DNA of 64,000 bases from UBA7672 sp030824255. GTDB taxonomy: Bacteria; Pseudomonadota; Alphaproteobacteria; Caulobacterales; Hyphomonadaceae. Position 1 is the first letter of the stretch. Each line of letters begins with the position of its first letter. The stretch is taken from NCBI GenBank assembly GCA_942493305.1, contig OW818686.1, positions 4,154,001 through 4,218,000 on the forward strand, read 5' to 3'. Positions 1 to 6,845 of this stretch are shown here, one piece after another. The notes below the pieces were generated by a model. The model made no database searches. It was not told the DNA's origin and saw nothing but the letters and a program-made list of their open reading frames with translations. Position numbers and translations under genes: made by a program.

Positions 1-74
1 ACCTTTTTCCCGACAACGTCCGAGAGCCGCACCCGCGACTTCAGCTCGTCGAGAAATTCCTCCGGGAAACGCAT
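1..74 (-). CDS. dnaG: DNA primase DnaG, N-terminal fragment (runs off the window)
   Basis: Reading leftward from the ATG at 74-72, the 24 visible codons begin MRFPEEFLDELKSRV and continue with RLSDVVGKK. This is the characteristic first helix of alphaproteobacterial DnaG, just before the zinc-binding domain, which lies outside the window. DnaG makes RNA primers for chromosome replication. The gene is host, not phage: it lies left of the reconstructed attL core, which ends 107 bp upstream of the start codon. The fragment is short, so the call rests on N-terminal similarity only, but the match is distinctive. Confidence 0.85.
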   Translation of the reverse strand, partial: MRFPEEFLDELKSRVRLSDVVGKK

Positions 75-158
75 CGCTACTCTGGCTTCTGCCCAATCAT
101 CGGCGCTAGCCGCCCGACGCTACCCGCGCCAGCGGCCACCCGACCGATCCTGTGGACG

Positions 159-187
159 ATTATACAGCCATTTGTGTGCTGATTCGC
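159..187 (-). promoter_or_regulatory. Probable dnaG promoter overlapping the attachment core
   Basis: On the minus strand a perfect TATAAT lies at 164-159. Seventeen bases upstream is GCGAAT (187-182), a weak -35 match. The predicted transcript would have a leader of roughly 75-80 nt before dnaG. The -35 region lies inside the 9-bp att core, so the -10 and -35 hexamers are the same in lysogen and empty chromosome, while everything further upstream is phage DNA in the lysogen. The complement of the -35 region reads GATTC, a GANTC methylation site. The -10 is seen directly; promoter activity is inferred. Confidence 0.5.
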
Positions 188-204
188 ACTTTCAGAAGTC
201 AAAG
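165..204. other. attL: left prophage-host junction for the serine integrase
   Basis: The core GATTCGCAC at 181-189 is repeated directly at 48754-48762. Phage-side DNA to its right reads CGCACTTTC (185-193), agaa, then GTCAAAG (198-204). This is the inverted counterpart of CTTTGAC-aacg-GAAAGTGCG at 48732-48751. Such inward-facing imperfect inverted arms are what attL and attR of a large serine integrase should show, because attP is a palindrome. Host DNA lies to the left. The 128 bp from 190 to 317 is phage DNA with no gene of its own. It includes, in frame, the alternative 3' end of the integrase gene (190-262). Confidence 0.8.
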
Positions 205-317
205 TTGGCATTTGCGGGTGGGGGACCGGGCGGCGGGGATACCGTTCAGCTTTGTAGCATAGCCCATTTTCCTTGCCCTCAGAATGAGTTAAGGCAGTTC
301 CACAACCGGAGGTTGGC

Positions 318-710
318 GTGATTTCTCTGCTTTTCATGCTGCAGGCCGCGCTCGGGTCCGTCACCGTGGTGGATGGCGACACGCTTCACGACAACCGGCG
401 CAACGTCGATTACCGGCTGCATGGCGTGGACACGCCCGAGACGGTGCGGGGGCTTTGCCCGGCCGAGAAGGCGATGGGGGAAGCGGCCGCCGCGCGCGTG
501 GGCGAGCTGCTGGCCGGCGCGGGCGAGATCGTCGCCCTGCCAGGATGGGACCCGCGCGGACGCGACAAGTGGCCCCGCGACGGCTTCGGCCGGCGCATCG
601 CGGTGATCGAGCTGGATGGCGTCAGCCTGGGAGAGACGCTGCTGGCGGAAGGCCTCGCCCGCCCCTATTCAGGCAGCGGGCCCCGGCCGGACTGGTGCGC
701 GGGCGGCTGA
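318..710 (+). CDS. Thermonuclease-family (SNase-like) nuclease
   Basis: This 130-residue protein has a short hydrophobic N terminus (about residues 3-15), possibly a signal peptide. The SNase fold signatures follow: DGD (19-21), YRLHGVDTPE with Arg33 and Glu41, and GRRIAV with Arg92/93. They match the Arg35/Glu43/Arg87 active site of staphylococcal nuclease. The length is typical for the small phage and bacterial members. A GGAGG-like site precedes the ATG. It is the first phage gene inside attL and reads away from the host dnaG gene. An exported or envelope-associated nuclease is inferred; its role in the phage is unknown. Confidence 0.85.
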   Translation: MISLLFMLQAALGSVTVVDGDTLHDNRRNVDYRLHGVDTPETVRGLCPAEKAMGEAAAARVGELLAGAGEIVALPGWDPRGRDKWPRDGFGRRIAVIELDGVSLGETLLAEGLARPYSGSGPRPDWCAGG

Positions 711-816
711 CACCCCACGGCCACGCCCTCGCCCGCTTCCGCGCCCGCCTCGATCGCCGCCAGGCGCGCATCCTCGTCATCGAGGTCGGCGACGGCGAAC
801 GTGGCGGCCGCGCCGG

Positions 817-1245
817 TCATCCCCGCGCCCGCCGTTCGATCCCGACATCGGCTTTCTGCATCGCCGCCAGCGCCTTCGCGCCAAGATGGGCGCCGAGCCC
901 GTCGATCAGCTTGCGGTCGCAGGCGTGGAGGCATGTGTGATCGCAGACATGCGCATCGGGAATCGCCCGCAGCAGCGCATCCCCCGCCCGGCTCATCCCG
1001 TCCGACACCGCGTTTTCCAGCGCCGTGAAGCCCATTTCCGGCGCACGCTCGAACCAGCCATCGCCCTGCAATTCCTGAACGACATGGATGGCGAGCCGGC
1101 GGCAGCCGCGCTTCAGCTGGTCACCGCGGAATTCGCGCAGGAGCGAAGGCGAGGCCTTGAAAATGGCGCGCGTGATCGCGTCCGCGAGCGCATCCTTCAC
1201 CTCCCGCGTGCGCACGATCGGGTCCGAAGCTCGCGTTTTACCCAT
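817..1245 (-). CDS. Hypothetical phage protein, 142 residues
   Basis: The start is set at the ATG at 1245-1243 because AGGAGG lies six bases upstream; an ATG further upstream would overlap that ribosome site. The product begins MGKTRASDPIVRTREVK and appears mostly helical. It has a Cys/His-rich stretch (HVCDHTCLHACD) at about residues 97-108 that could bind a metal. I do not recognise the family. It converges with the nuclease gene, 106 bp away. A perfect palindrome TAGGATT-tc-AATCCTA near 1319-1334 lies upstream and may be a control site. Confidence 0.6.
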   Translation of the reverse strand: MGKTRASDPIVRTREVKDALADAITRAIFKASPSLLREFRGDQLKRGCRRLAIHVVQELQGDGWFERAPEMGFTALENAVSDGMSRAGDALLRAIPDAHVCDHTCLHACDRKLIDGLGAHLGAKALAAMQKADVGIERRARG

Positions 1246-1360
1246 GAAGTCCCTCCTGTTCATGTGTTAACGAAAACCAGAACATTATGAGAACGTCAAC
1301 AACAAACGGAGAGCGTTTTAGGATTTCAATCCTAGATTTAGGTCGATATTCCCATATGTG

Positions 1361-1690
1361 TTAACGCCGCCGTTTGGAGGGCCGGAGCTTCGCGGGGCGC
1401 AGCTTCACCGAGCGCCCGAGATTGGTCATGAGGCGCCAGCCGCGCATGTTCACCTCGCGCCCGCCACACTTGCTGCAGACGGCGGGAATCTCATCGAGCC
1501 GCCTATCCGGCCCATAGCGCGCGATGAGCACGTCGATCCCGATATCGCTGGAATGGTCGCACACATTCGGCCCGCCATGGCTGAATGTGGGCGCATCCGG
1601 CGGCCGGGGCGTCACGCACCACACGGTGACCATGGTGTCGCCCTGCCCGCGCGCCTCCGCCAGCGTGATCTTGCGCCCTGCCCGCCTCAT
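1361..1690 (-). CDS. Hypothetical phage protein with a possible zinc knuckle
   Basis: The reading frame stays open upstream to 1843, but the part beginning MRRAGRKITLAEARGQGD reads as the real protein of 109 residues. It carries WCVTPRPPD near the N terminus and VCSKCGGRE near residue 72, and ends in a lysine/arginine-rich tail. Two Cys pairs could make a small zinc site. The ribosome site upstream of the chosen start is weak (GGGGCG), so the start is uncertain. No family is recognised. Confidence 0.45.
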   Translation of the reverse strand: MRRAGRKITLAEARGQGDTMVTVWCVTPRPPDAPTFSHGGPNVCDHSSDIGIDVLIARYGPDRRLDEIPAVCSKCGGREVNMRGWRLMTNLGRSVKLRPAKLRPSKRRR

Positions 1691-2020
1691 CGCCCCATCA
1701 GCAAGGAACAATGCGCGAACGTCAAGACGTCGCGCGGCCCGCGCCCGCCTCTCGACTTGGCGGATACTCGCCCCGCCAGCTGGCGACTTGTTCACAACTA
1801 TTTGAGCCGACTTCGCGAATACATGGGCTTTCGCCGCCTGCATTTCACGAATTAGCCCGCGCGGCGGTTGACCGGGGATTCTAGATTGTTCCCGTCACAC
1901 GCGAATACGGCGGTGACGATGTTTGACATCGCAGTCTTCAACACCCCCAAAAAAGTTGGCCGGCAGCGGGCTTCGACCCCGTCACCGGCCTGACTCACCC
2001 CTAGAACACAGGAATGAGCC
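1691..2020. other. Gene-poor stretch upstream of the first membrane-protein gene
   Basis: No convincing gene lies here. The minus-strand frame of the upstream hypothetical gene stays open over part of it (to 1843), so a longer form of that protein is possible. It probably holds the promoter for the plus-strand gene at 2021. A TTGACA at 1923-1928 is present, but no good -10 is found at the right spacing. Confidence 0.3.
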
Positions 2021-2551
2021 ATGACCGACTATACGCAGGGCCGGGCGCAGTTTGCATCCACCGCCCTCCTCTACCTCGCCATCGCCTTCGGCACGTTGTC
2101 CTTCTGGACGGACGCCTTGGCGGCCGGCGATCCCCTCACCGCCACGGTCGACTGGATGGTCGCCGCCTTCCTCACAGTGGCCATGCTGGCGGTTTCCTAC
2201 CTGCTTTCGGGCGTCGTCCTCCGCTACGCCGACGCCCGCGAGAAGAAGGCCACGGTCACCGCCCGCCTCGTGGTGATCTTGGGCGGCGTACTCGTCCTCA
2301 TCGAGGGCGGCATGACGCACCAGGGCCTCGCCTGGCTGGACGCCCGCAAGGATCTCGGTCCGGAATGGGCGATGTGGGTCGCCAGCTTCGGCCTCTCCGG
2401 CCTCAACGTGTTCGCGCTCTACACCTTCGCGCGCGACATTCCGAAGCCGAAGGCCGATGCGCATCGGGTGAGCCCTCCGTTCACGGAGGAATCGCCCGCC
2501 ACGGCGGCGGGCCGCAGCCTCGCGCTGCACCGCCATCAGAACGCCGCCTGA
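2021..2551 (+). CDS. Four-helix membrane protein, 176 residues
   Basis: Four hydrophobic segments can be read at about residues 14-28, 46-68, 82-100 and 118-137. A charged hydrophilic C-terminal tail of about 35 residues follows. The ATG at 2021 lies behind a GGAA-type ribosome site, and a strong terminator follows at 2556-2588. I do not recognise a family. The size and topology resemble another membrane protein encoded 400 bp downstream (2955-3626). Possible roles include a holin or a lysogeny-expressed envelope protein, but nothing in the sequence settles this. Confidence 0.65.
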   Translation: MTDYTQGRAQFASTALLYLAIAFGTLSFWTDALAAGDPLTATVDWMVAAFLTVAMLAVSYLLSGVVLRYADAREKKATVTARLVVILGGVLVLIEGGMTHQGLAWLDARKDLGPEWAMWVASFGLSGLNVFALYTFARDIPKPKADAHRVSPPFTEESPATAAGRSLALHRHQNAA

Positions 2552-2555
2552 ACCG

Positions 2556-2588
2556 AAAAGCCCTGCCCTCACCCGGCGGGGCTTTTTG
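2556..2588 (+). terminator. Rho-independent terminator
   Basis: The sequence reads AAAAGCCCTGCC, a short loop, then GGCGGGGCTTTTT. This gives a GC-rich stem flanked by A and T runs directly after the stop codon of the membrane-protein gene. The A run on the left means it could also work on the other strand. Confidence 0.85.
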
Positions 2589-2592
2589 CGTC

Positions 2593-2793
2593 ATGCGCAC
2601 AGCTTCGAAACGCCTGCAAAATGCGCATGAAATGCGCATTCATGCGCATCGGAGCGGCCATGCGCACGCCCCCAATGCGCACGCCCCGATGCGCATCGGA
2701 CGCCATGCGCATCACCCCGAAAATTGGCGATGCGCACGCCGCGCGATGCGCATCCCGCTTGCTCCGTACACGGAGGGGGAGGGCGATGCGCAT
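2593..2793. repeat. Array of eleven ATGCGCA(T/C) palindromic octamers
   Basis: Copies start at 2593, 2621, 2632, 2642, 2660, 2675, 2689, 2705, 2730, 2746 and 2786. Seven are the full palindrome ATGCGCAT and four are ATGCGCAC. A further copy lies upstream at 2457 inside the preceding gene. Spacing is 10-40 bp, often 10-18. Short open frames cross the array on both strands, but their repeats of MRI/MRT/AHR are what the octamer encodes and they look spurious. The clustering far exceeds chance and suggests a binding array for a protein. Which protein is unknown. Confidence 0.8.
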
Positions 2794-2954
2794 TCACGTC
2801 TGCGCAAGGTTTCGGAAACCGTCCGTCAATCTATCCGTGGGAATGTGGCTCATCGCCGAAGCGGCGACCCGGGGCTTGGCGGCCCCGGATCACTTGGACC
2901 GCCTGCTGCAAGAACAGCCCGGTCCCATGGTCGGCCTTTGGAGGGCCAAGCATT

Positions 2955-3626
2955 ATGTATTTCGCAACCACCGTTAACAAACCGTTTACCGAGCGCGTCG
3001 CCGAGGCTCGCCCGCTGTCGCATCTTGCGGCCGCCACGCTGCTGGGAACGTCGATCTTCATGGTTCACTCCGGCGCCGAAACCGCGCTGCACGACGCGCC
3101 GCAGCTCGTCGCCGCGACCACGGCCGCCATCATCGGCATCGAATGGCTGCAATGGACCGCGCTCGGCCGCATCGCGAAGCTGGAGCGCGCCAACGAACAC
3201 ACCCGCGCCGGCGTGCTGAAGCTGTCCAGCCTCGGCATCGGCGTGTTTCAGGTCATCCTCTACACGATCGCCGTCGTCGGCTACGCCGCGAAGAGCGGCG
3301 CGAGCTGGGGCGAGGGCTGGCCGCTGTTCGGCGCCATCGCCATCGCCACGCTGTTCGCCGCGATCAGCTTCGTGACGAAGTGGACGTCGTGCGACAATGT
3401 CGATGCGCCCGCCGCAGCCACCCACGCCGGCCCGACCGGCGGCACGCGCGCCCCGATCGACGACGCCATCTTCGGCCGCGAGCCCGCGAAACCCGCCACG
3501 GTGACCCAGCTGAAACAGCGCATCGCCCGCACCGCCGAAGACCGCCCCTTCCGCCCGGCCCGCGCCGCCGGCCCCGCCTCCAACGCCGGGCGCGACCTCG
3601 CCATGAAGCGGTGGAAGACCGCCTAG
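2955..3626 (+). CDS. Four-helix membrane protein, 223 residues
   Basis: The ATG at 2955 follows GGAGGG at a good distance. The frame is open upstream, but that part is the octamer array. Hydrophobic segments lie at about residues 20-40, 48-68, 92-115 and 125-145. They are followed by a long basic, proline- and alanine-rich cytoplasmic-type tail ending in RDLAMKRWKTA. It has the same layout as the 2021-2551 product (four helices then a charged tail), but similarity in residues is not obvious. No family is recognised. A strong terminator follows. Confidence 0.7.
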   Translation: MYFATTVNKPFTERVAEARPLSHLAAATLLGTSIFMVHSGAETALHDAPQLVAATTAAIIGIEWLQWTALGRIAKLERANEHTRAGVLKLSSLGIGVFQVILYTIAVVGYAAKSGASWGEGWPLFGAIAIATLFAAISFVTKWTSCDNVDAPAAATHAGPTGGTRAPIDDAIFGREPAKPATVTQLKQRIARTAEDRPFRPARAAGPASNAGRDLAMKRWKTA

Positions 3627-3648
3627 CGCCCGCCACACCGCAAACAAC

Positions 3649-3679
3649 AAAACCCCCGCCATCACTGGCGGGGGTTTTT
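3649..3679 (+). terminator. Rho-independent terminator
   Basis: AAAACCCCCGCCA, loop TCAC, then TGGCGGGGGTTTTT gives a long perfect stem with flanking A and T runs. It can act in both directions. Confidence 0.92.
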
Positions 3680-3839
3680 CGTGGGAGGGATGGCAGCGTG
3701 CCGCATCTCTACAAATGGCCCGTTATCAAGGGCTTTTTCCTACCAACTGAACATTTTTCCTAACCGGGCGTTTACAGACTCAAGGCCACCTGAGCATATG
3801 CCCGGTCGGAACTCCGTGGGTTGGGGACAGGAGATCACG

Positions 3840-4037
3840 ATGACCCTGAACATCAAAACTGACAACGCGCTGCTTTATCGGATGAAGCAGGCCGCAGGTA
3901 AGCCGTTGAACACGAACGAGGTTCGCGCGCAGCGCGTCTCGTTCATCATGGGCAGCATGCCGGAAGACGCTCACGTCACGAAGGCGGACGTTGAGAAGGT
4001 GCTCGACCAGATGGAAGGCACGAAGCCGGCTGCATGA
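3840..4037 (+). CDS. Small VbhA-like partner (candidate antitoxin) of the Fic protein
   Basis: The ATG at 3840 lies behind AGGAG; the longer open frame upstream has no ribosome site. The 65-residue product overlaps the downstream Fic gene by four bases (ATGA), the usual arrangement for class I Fic pairs. Residues NEVRAQRVSFIMGSMPED have the general spacing of the VbhA inhibitory helix, whose family motif is (S/T)xxxE(G/N). Here the key Glu is not present at the expected place: VSFIMG has Val and Met where Ser and Glu are expected. An antitoxin role is therefore inferred from context and size, with a degenerate motif. Confidence 0.65.
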   Translation: MTLNIKTDNALLYRMKQAAGKPLNTNEVRAQRVSFIMGSMPEDAHVTKADVEKVLDQMEGTKPAA

Positions 4038-4651
4038 TACTTTTCGATTCGTGTGGGGGGCACGAAGGACATCCAGCATACCAGCAGCTGGCGGTTGCCA
4101 ACCTTAACAGACAATACGACTTCCTGCGATCGGTCATCCTAGCGGCTGTCGATATCGGCAGCCCGTGCCTGTCGCAGCCAGTCATCAAGGCGCTTAATTT
4201 TCACGCGATAACCTGTCTGCACTCGCACGCAGGCGAGTATCGACCATGCGGCGTGACAGTCGGCACCGGGCCGACGCAGTTTGTGCCGGCCCCGCACGAA
4301 CAAGTCCCAGCCCTGATGGGACAGCTGGAACAGGTCATTCACCAGTATTGGCCGGACGCCGACCCGGTCGCGCTTGCGACTTTCGTGCTCTGGCAGTTGA
4401 ACCACATCCACCCCTTCGTAAATGGAAACGGGCGGACCGCACGCGTTGCGGCCTACTACATCCTTTGCGTGAAAGCGGGAGGCTGGCTGCCAGGTCAGCA
4501 GATACTGCCCGAGCTAATCAGGGCGAACCGGCCGGAATACGTTGCCGCGCTGAAGGCCGCCGACAGTGCTGCCGCAAGTGGACAGTTCGACCTGAAGGCG
4601 CTGCACACGCTGCTGACACGCCTGCTCAACGAGCAGCTGGCGAGCGCATAA
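4034..4651 (+). CDS. Fic-domain protein (putative AMP/NMP-transferase toxin)
   Basis: The protein has 205 residues. The Fic core motif is HPFVNGNGRTAR at 126-137. The flap FVPAPHEQVPALM, typical of the target-docking hairpin, is at about 83-95. Fic enzymes transfer nucleotide monophosphates to target hydroxyl groups using the His of HxFx(D/E)GNGRxxR. Here the acidic metal-binding residue is Asn130, so activity may be altered. No inhibitory (S/T)xxxE(G/N) helix is seen in the protein itself, which fits control by the small upstream protein. It is probably a lysogeny-expressed accessory (moron) cassette, framed by the terminator at 3649 and converging late genes. Confidence 0.9.
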   Translation: MILFDSCGGHEGHPAYQQLAVANLNRQYDFLRSVILAAVDIGSPCLSQPVIKALNFHAITCLHSHAGEYRPCGVTVGTGPTQFVPAPHEQVPALMGQLEQVIHQYWPDADPVALATFVLWQLNHIHPFVNGNGRTARVAAYYILCVKAGGWLPGQQILPELIRANRPEYVAALKAADSAAASGQFDLKALHTLLTRLLNEQLASA

Positions 4652-4683
4652 CCCCGCATCGCTTGCAGCTGCATCGATCGCCA

Positions 4684-4959
4684 TCACGCGCGTTCCAGCA
4701 GCTTCTCGACATCGGATTTGATATCGCCGAGCACCGCATTCATGCCGCGCAGCTCGCCGCGCACTTCGGCGAAGGACGTGCGGCCGTCGGCGAGCTGTGA
4801 TTGCACGCCCCTCAACTCCGCCTGCGCCTCGATCTTCCACACTTCGAGCACGCGGATCTTCTCGCGGTCGGAGCCCATCCGGAATGTCGCTGCGCCCGTC
4901 GCGCACAACACGCCGAAGAGAAACCCGAGTATCGCGACCACGAGCGGCCAATCCGTCAT
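4684..4959 (-). CDS. Membrane-anchored coiled-coil protein (spanin-like or lysis accessory)
   Basis: The start MTDWPLVVAILG is chosen because GGGAG lies ten bases upstream; an earlier ATG lacks this. The 91-residue product has one N-terminal membrane helix (about 5-25). A charged, heptad-like helix (about 30-90) with evenly spaced leucine and valine residues follows. It is the last gene of the leftward late block, just after a lipoprotein and endolysin-type genes. That position and layout fit an inner-membrane spanin or similar lysis factor. The exact family is not recognised. Confidence 0.6.
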   Translation of the reverse strand: MTDWPLVVAILGFLFGVLCATGAATFRMGSDREKIRVLEVWKIEAQAELRGVQSQLADGRTSFAEVRGELRGMNAVLGDIKSDVEKLLERA

Positions 4960-4985
4960 TGAAAACTCCCAGCATATCCCAATAC

Positions 4986-5022
4986 GCAAAAAGCGGCCGG
5001 CGGATTGCTCCGCCGGCCGCGC
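4986..5022 (-). terminator. Rho-independent terminator downstream of the lipoprotein gene
   Basis: On the minus strand GCGGCCGGCGGA, loop, TCCGCCGGCCGC is followed by TTTTTGCG. The 12-bp stem is perfect. It lies between the lipoprotein stop and the start of the coiled-coil gene, so the latter may depend on read-through or its own promoter. Confidence 0.85.
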
Positions 5023-5034
5023 CCGTCCCCGTGG

Positions 5035-5658
5035 TTACGAGATCAGTTTGCCCGCCTGCGCGAGGGCGGCCGCGATGAGGCGATCGAACTTGGCGCGCAG
5101 GGTGGCGCGGCGCGCCTGGAAGAGGTCGAGCGGCACGTCGGGCTCATCGCGATAGCCGGGGAACGGGCCGCCGGCGACGGGCTTCGGCACGAGCGAGACG
5201 ACGAGGCGGGCGGCGCCGATCACGGCGGCCGCATCCTTGTCGCCCTTCGCGTTGGCCGCGATGGCCCAGCTGATGATTTCGCCGTCGAGGTTCTCATAGA
5301 TCGCCAGCAGCGTGGAGCGTTCGCACTGGCGGCCCGCATTCGCATCGGTGACGAGGCTGCCGTCAACCGTGGTGCACGCCTCCGCGCCGTCGAAATATGC
5401 GCCCGCCAGGCGCTGCACGATGGGGCCGTGCTCGGCGATGTCGTCGGCCACGTTGTTCGAGATGATTCCGGTGGCGAGCAGCGTGGTGACTTCATCGAGC
5501 ACGGGCTCGATCCTGTCGGCCGCCGCCAGCACGGCCCATCGCGGCGAGACGGAGGGTTCGGAAGATCCGCCGCCGAGCGAGTTCAGCGTGCCGCAGGCGG
5601 CGAGCGAGACGATGATAAGGCCGAGCGCGAGCGCCCGGACTGCGTGAAGCAGCTTCAT
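5035..5658 (-). CDS. Putative lipoprotein, 207 residues
   Basis: The start MKLLHAVRALALG has AAAGGA upstream. A signal peptide ends in the lipobox LAAC at about residue 22, predicting export and lipid attachment. The mature part is helical with two further cysteines (CTTV and CERS, around 95-115), which could form a disulphide. It lies among lysis genes, which would fit an outer-membrane spanin or envelope protein, but it is longer than typical o-spanins. No family is recognised. Confidence 0.65.
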   Translation of the reverse strand: MKLLHAVRALALGLIIVSLAACGTLNSLGGGSSEPSVSPRWAVLAAADRIEPVLDEVTTLLATGIISNNVADDIAEHGPIVQRLAGAYFDGAEACTTVDGSLVTDANAGRQCERSTLLAIYENLDGEIISWAIAANAKGDKDAAAVIGAARLVVSLVPKPVAGGPFPGYRDEPDVPLDLFQARRATLRAKFDRLIAAALAQAGKLIS

Positions 5659-5680
5659 GCGATGTCCTTTCGGGTTGAAG

Positions 5681-5714
5681 AAAAAACGCGGCCCGGCGAC
5701 ACGCCGGAGCCGCG
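5681..5714 (-). terminator. Rho-independent terminator after the M15 peptidase gene
   Basis: On the minus strand CGCGGCTCCGGCG, loop TGT, CGCCGGGCCGCG is followed by TTTTTTCTTC. It separates the peptidase gene from the lipoprotein gene. Confidence 0.8.
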
Positions 5715-5796
5715 AGGTTCGGCGCATCACGCCGAGGGTGATGCTCGGGATGCGCCGGCGCCCGCCGGGAGGAGATGGCGGGCGGACTCTACAAAT

Positions 5797-6225
5797 TTAC
5801 TCGAGGATGCCGTGTTCGAGCGGCGAACCGGCCGCGCCGCGCTGTGTCAGCACCTGCCCACGCAGGCGCGGGTCGAAGCTGATATGCACGCAGCGATTGT
5901 GCTCGTAGATGAGCTGGTCGAACGGCAGCCGCCCGGCGAGCGCGCGGGCCGTTTCGGCGAGGCCCATGCCCGCGACGATGAAATCCGCCGCATAGCCGAG
6001 CGCATGGGCGGAGGTCGGCGTGCCGCCCACGGCGCGGTTCACGGCCGGGGCGCGATACCCGGACGTGATGCGGACCGGCTTGCCGATGATGTGGCGCACC
6101 ATCTCCATGCCGAGCGCCGTGAGGCGGAGGTTGGAGAGGTGTTCCGCCCCCGGCTCGTTCGACAGCGCGAGCCGCACGGCCGCTTCCGACCGCGTGAACT
6201 CCGTCAGCGTGAAGTTCGGCGTCAT
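5797..6225 (-). CDS. Peptidase M15-family endolysin (D-Ala-D-Ala carboxypeptidase type)
   Basis: This 142-residue protein carries the zinc-ligand motif SAHALGYAADF (His74, Asp81) and a second ligand in VHISFDP (His114). RITSGYRAPAVN before them is typical of the M15_3 family. These enzymes cut peptidoglycan peptides, and phage versions act in lysis. The start codon overlaps the stop of the upstream muramidase-like gene by four bases, so the two are translationally coupled. There is no signal peptide, so export would need a holin. Confidence 0.9.
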   Translation of the reverse strand: MTPNFTLTEFTRSEAAVRLALSNEPGAEHLSNLRLTALGMEMVRHIIGKPVRITSGYRAPAVNRAVGGTPTSAHALGYAADFIVAGMGLAETARALAGRLPFDQLIYEHNRCVHISFDPRLRGQVLTQRGAAGSPLEHGILE

Positions 6226-6845
6226 GGCAGGCGCACGCCCGTCTTCGCGAGCACGAGCCCCTTGCCGACGATGCCCGCCAGGCGCACCGCGCCCGCGAGA
6301 TCGACGTCGCGGCCGAAGAACTTGCCATCACCGAGGCGGAAGCGCGCCGTGGTGCGCTCCGCCAGCACGCGCTCTTCGATGGCGATGGCTTTCCCGGCCG
6401 CCACAAGCTCGCCGATCGCGGTGAGCGTCTGCGCGCCGATGCGGCCATCGACCGCCAGCGCCATCGGCTCGACGCGCGTCAGCGCCTCCTGCAGCAGCTT
6501 GCCCGCTTCCTCGACGCCCCGGCGAACCGCGACATCGAAGAGAAGCGCGGCAACCGGCTCGGGAAGGCGGTCGCCCGCGATCGGCAGCCAGTAACGGCGA
6601 TAGAGAATGTCGCGCGCGACATCCTTCGTGATGCCTTCCAGCTCGTCCGGCGTCGCATCGCCCCGGCGATTGAGATAGTCGCCGAGCATCGCGCGCGTGA
6701 TGCCGAACTTCGCGCCCTTCGGCCCGTTGAGAATGCGCCGCGCGGCGAGCTGATCGAACAGCGATGGCGGATGCAGCGTCTCCGCCTCGGCAGCGGCCTC
6801 GGCAACAGCTTCGGCAACGGGCTCGATTTCGGTTCCGTCAGACAT
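6222..6845 (-). CDS. GH108/peptidoglycan-binding-like protein without the usual catalytic Glu
   Basis: The 207 residues contain FGITRAMLGDYL, RDILYRRYWLPIAGDRLP, LLFDVAVRRG and AVDGRIGAQTL. This run matches the GH108/ZliS muramidase region followed by the predicted peptidoglycan domain. In the family the catalytic Glu sits in an EGG(Y/F) motif about 10-20 residues before GIT. Here that stretch reads LFDQLAARRILNGPKGAK, with no Glu-Gly-Gly. A 25-residue acidic, alanine-rich N terminus replaces it. A wall-binding or structural role, or a divergent enzyme, is inferred. Confidence 0.75.
   Translation of the reverse strand: MSDGTEIEPVAEAVAEAAAEAETLHPPSLFDQLAARRILNGPKGAKFGITRAMLGDYLNRRGDATPDELEGITKDVARDILYRRYWLPIAGDRLPEPVAALLFDVAVRRGVEEAGKLLQEALTRVEPMALAVDGRIGAQTLTAIGELVAAGKAIAIEERVLAERTTARFRLGDGKFFGRDVDLAGAVRLAGIVGKGLVLAKTGVRLP

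Noticed and set aside
75..317. A tRNA or tmRNA as integration target
   Set aside because: No tRNA-like structure is seen at either end; the integrase is a serine type and the core lies in the dnaG promoter region.
1918..1951. Promoter with TTGACA upstream of the 2021 gene
   Set aside because: No acceptable -10 at 16-19 bases spacing, so I do not list it as a promoter.
2593..2793. CRISPR array
   Set aside because: The repeats are only eight bases and spacing is irregular; there are no cas genes in the window.
2621..2977. Open frame of 118 codons across the octamer array
   Set aside because: Its residues are the translation of the repeat (MRI, MRT, AHR), it has no ribosome site, and it overlaps the start of a better gene.
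5005..6594. 529-codon plus-strand frame over the lysis genes
   Set aside because: It is antisense to the M15 peptidase, muramidase-like and lipoprotein genes, which have motifs and ribosome sites.
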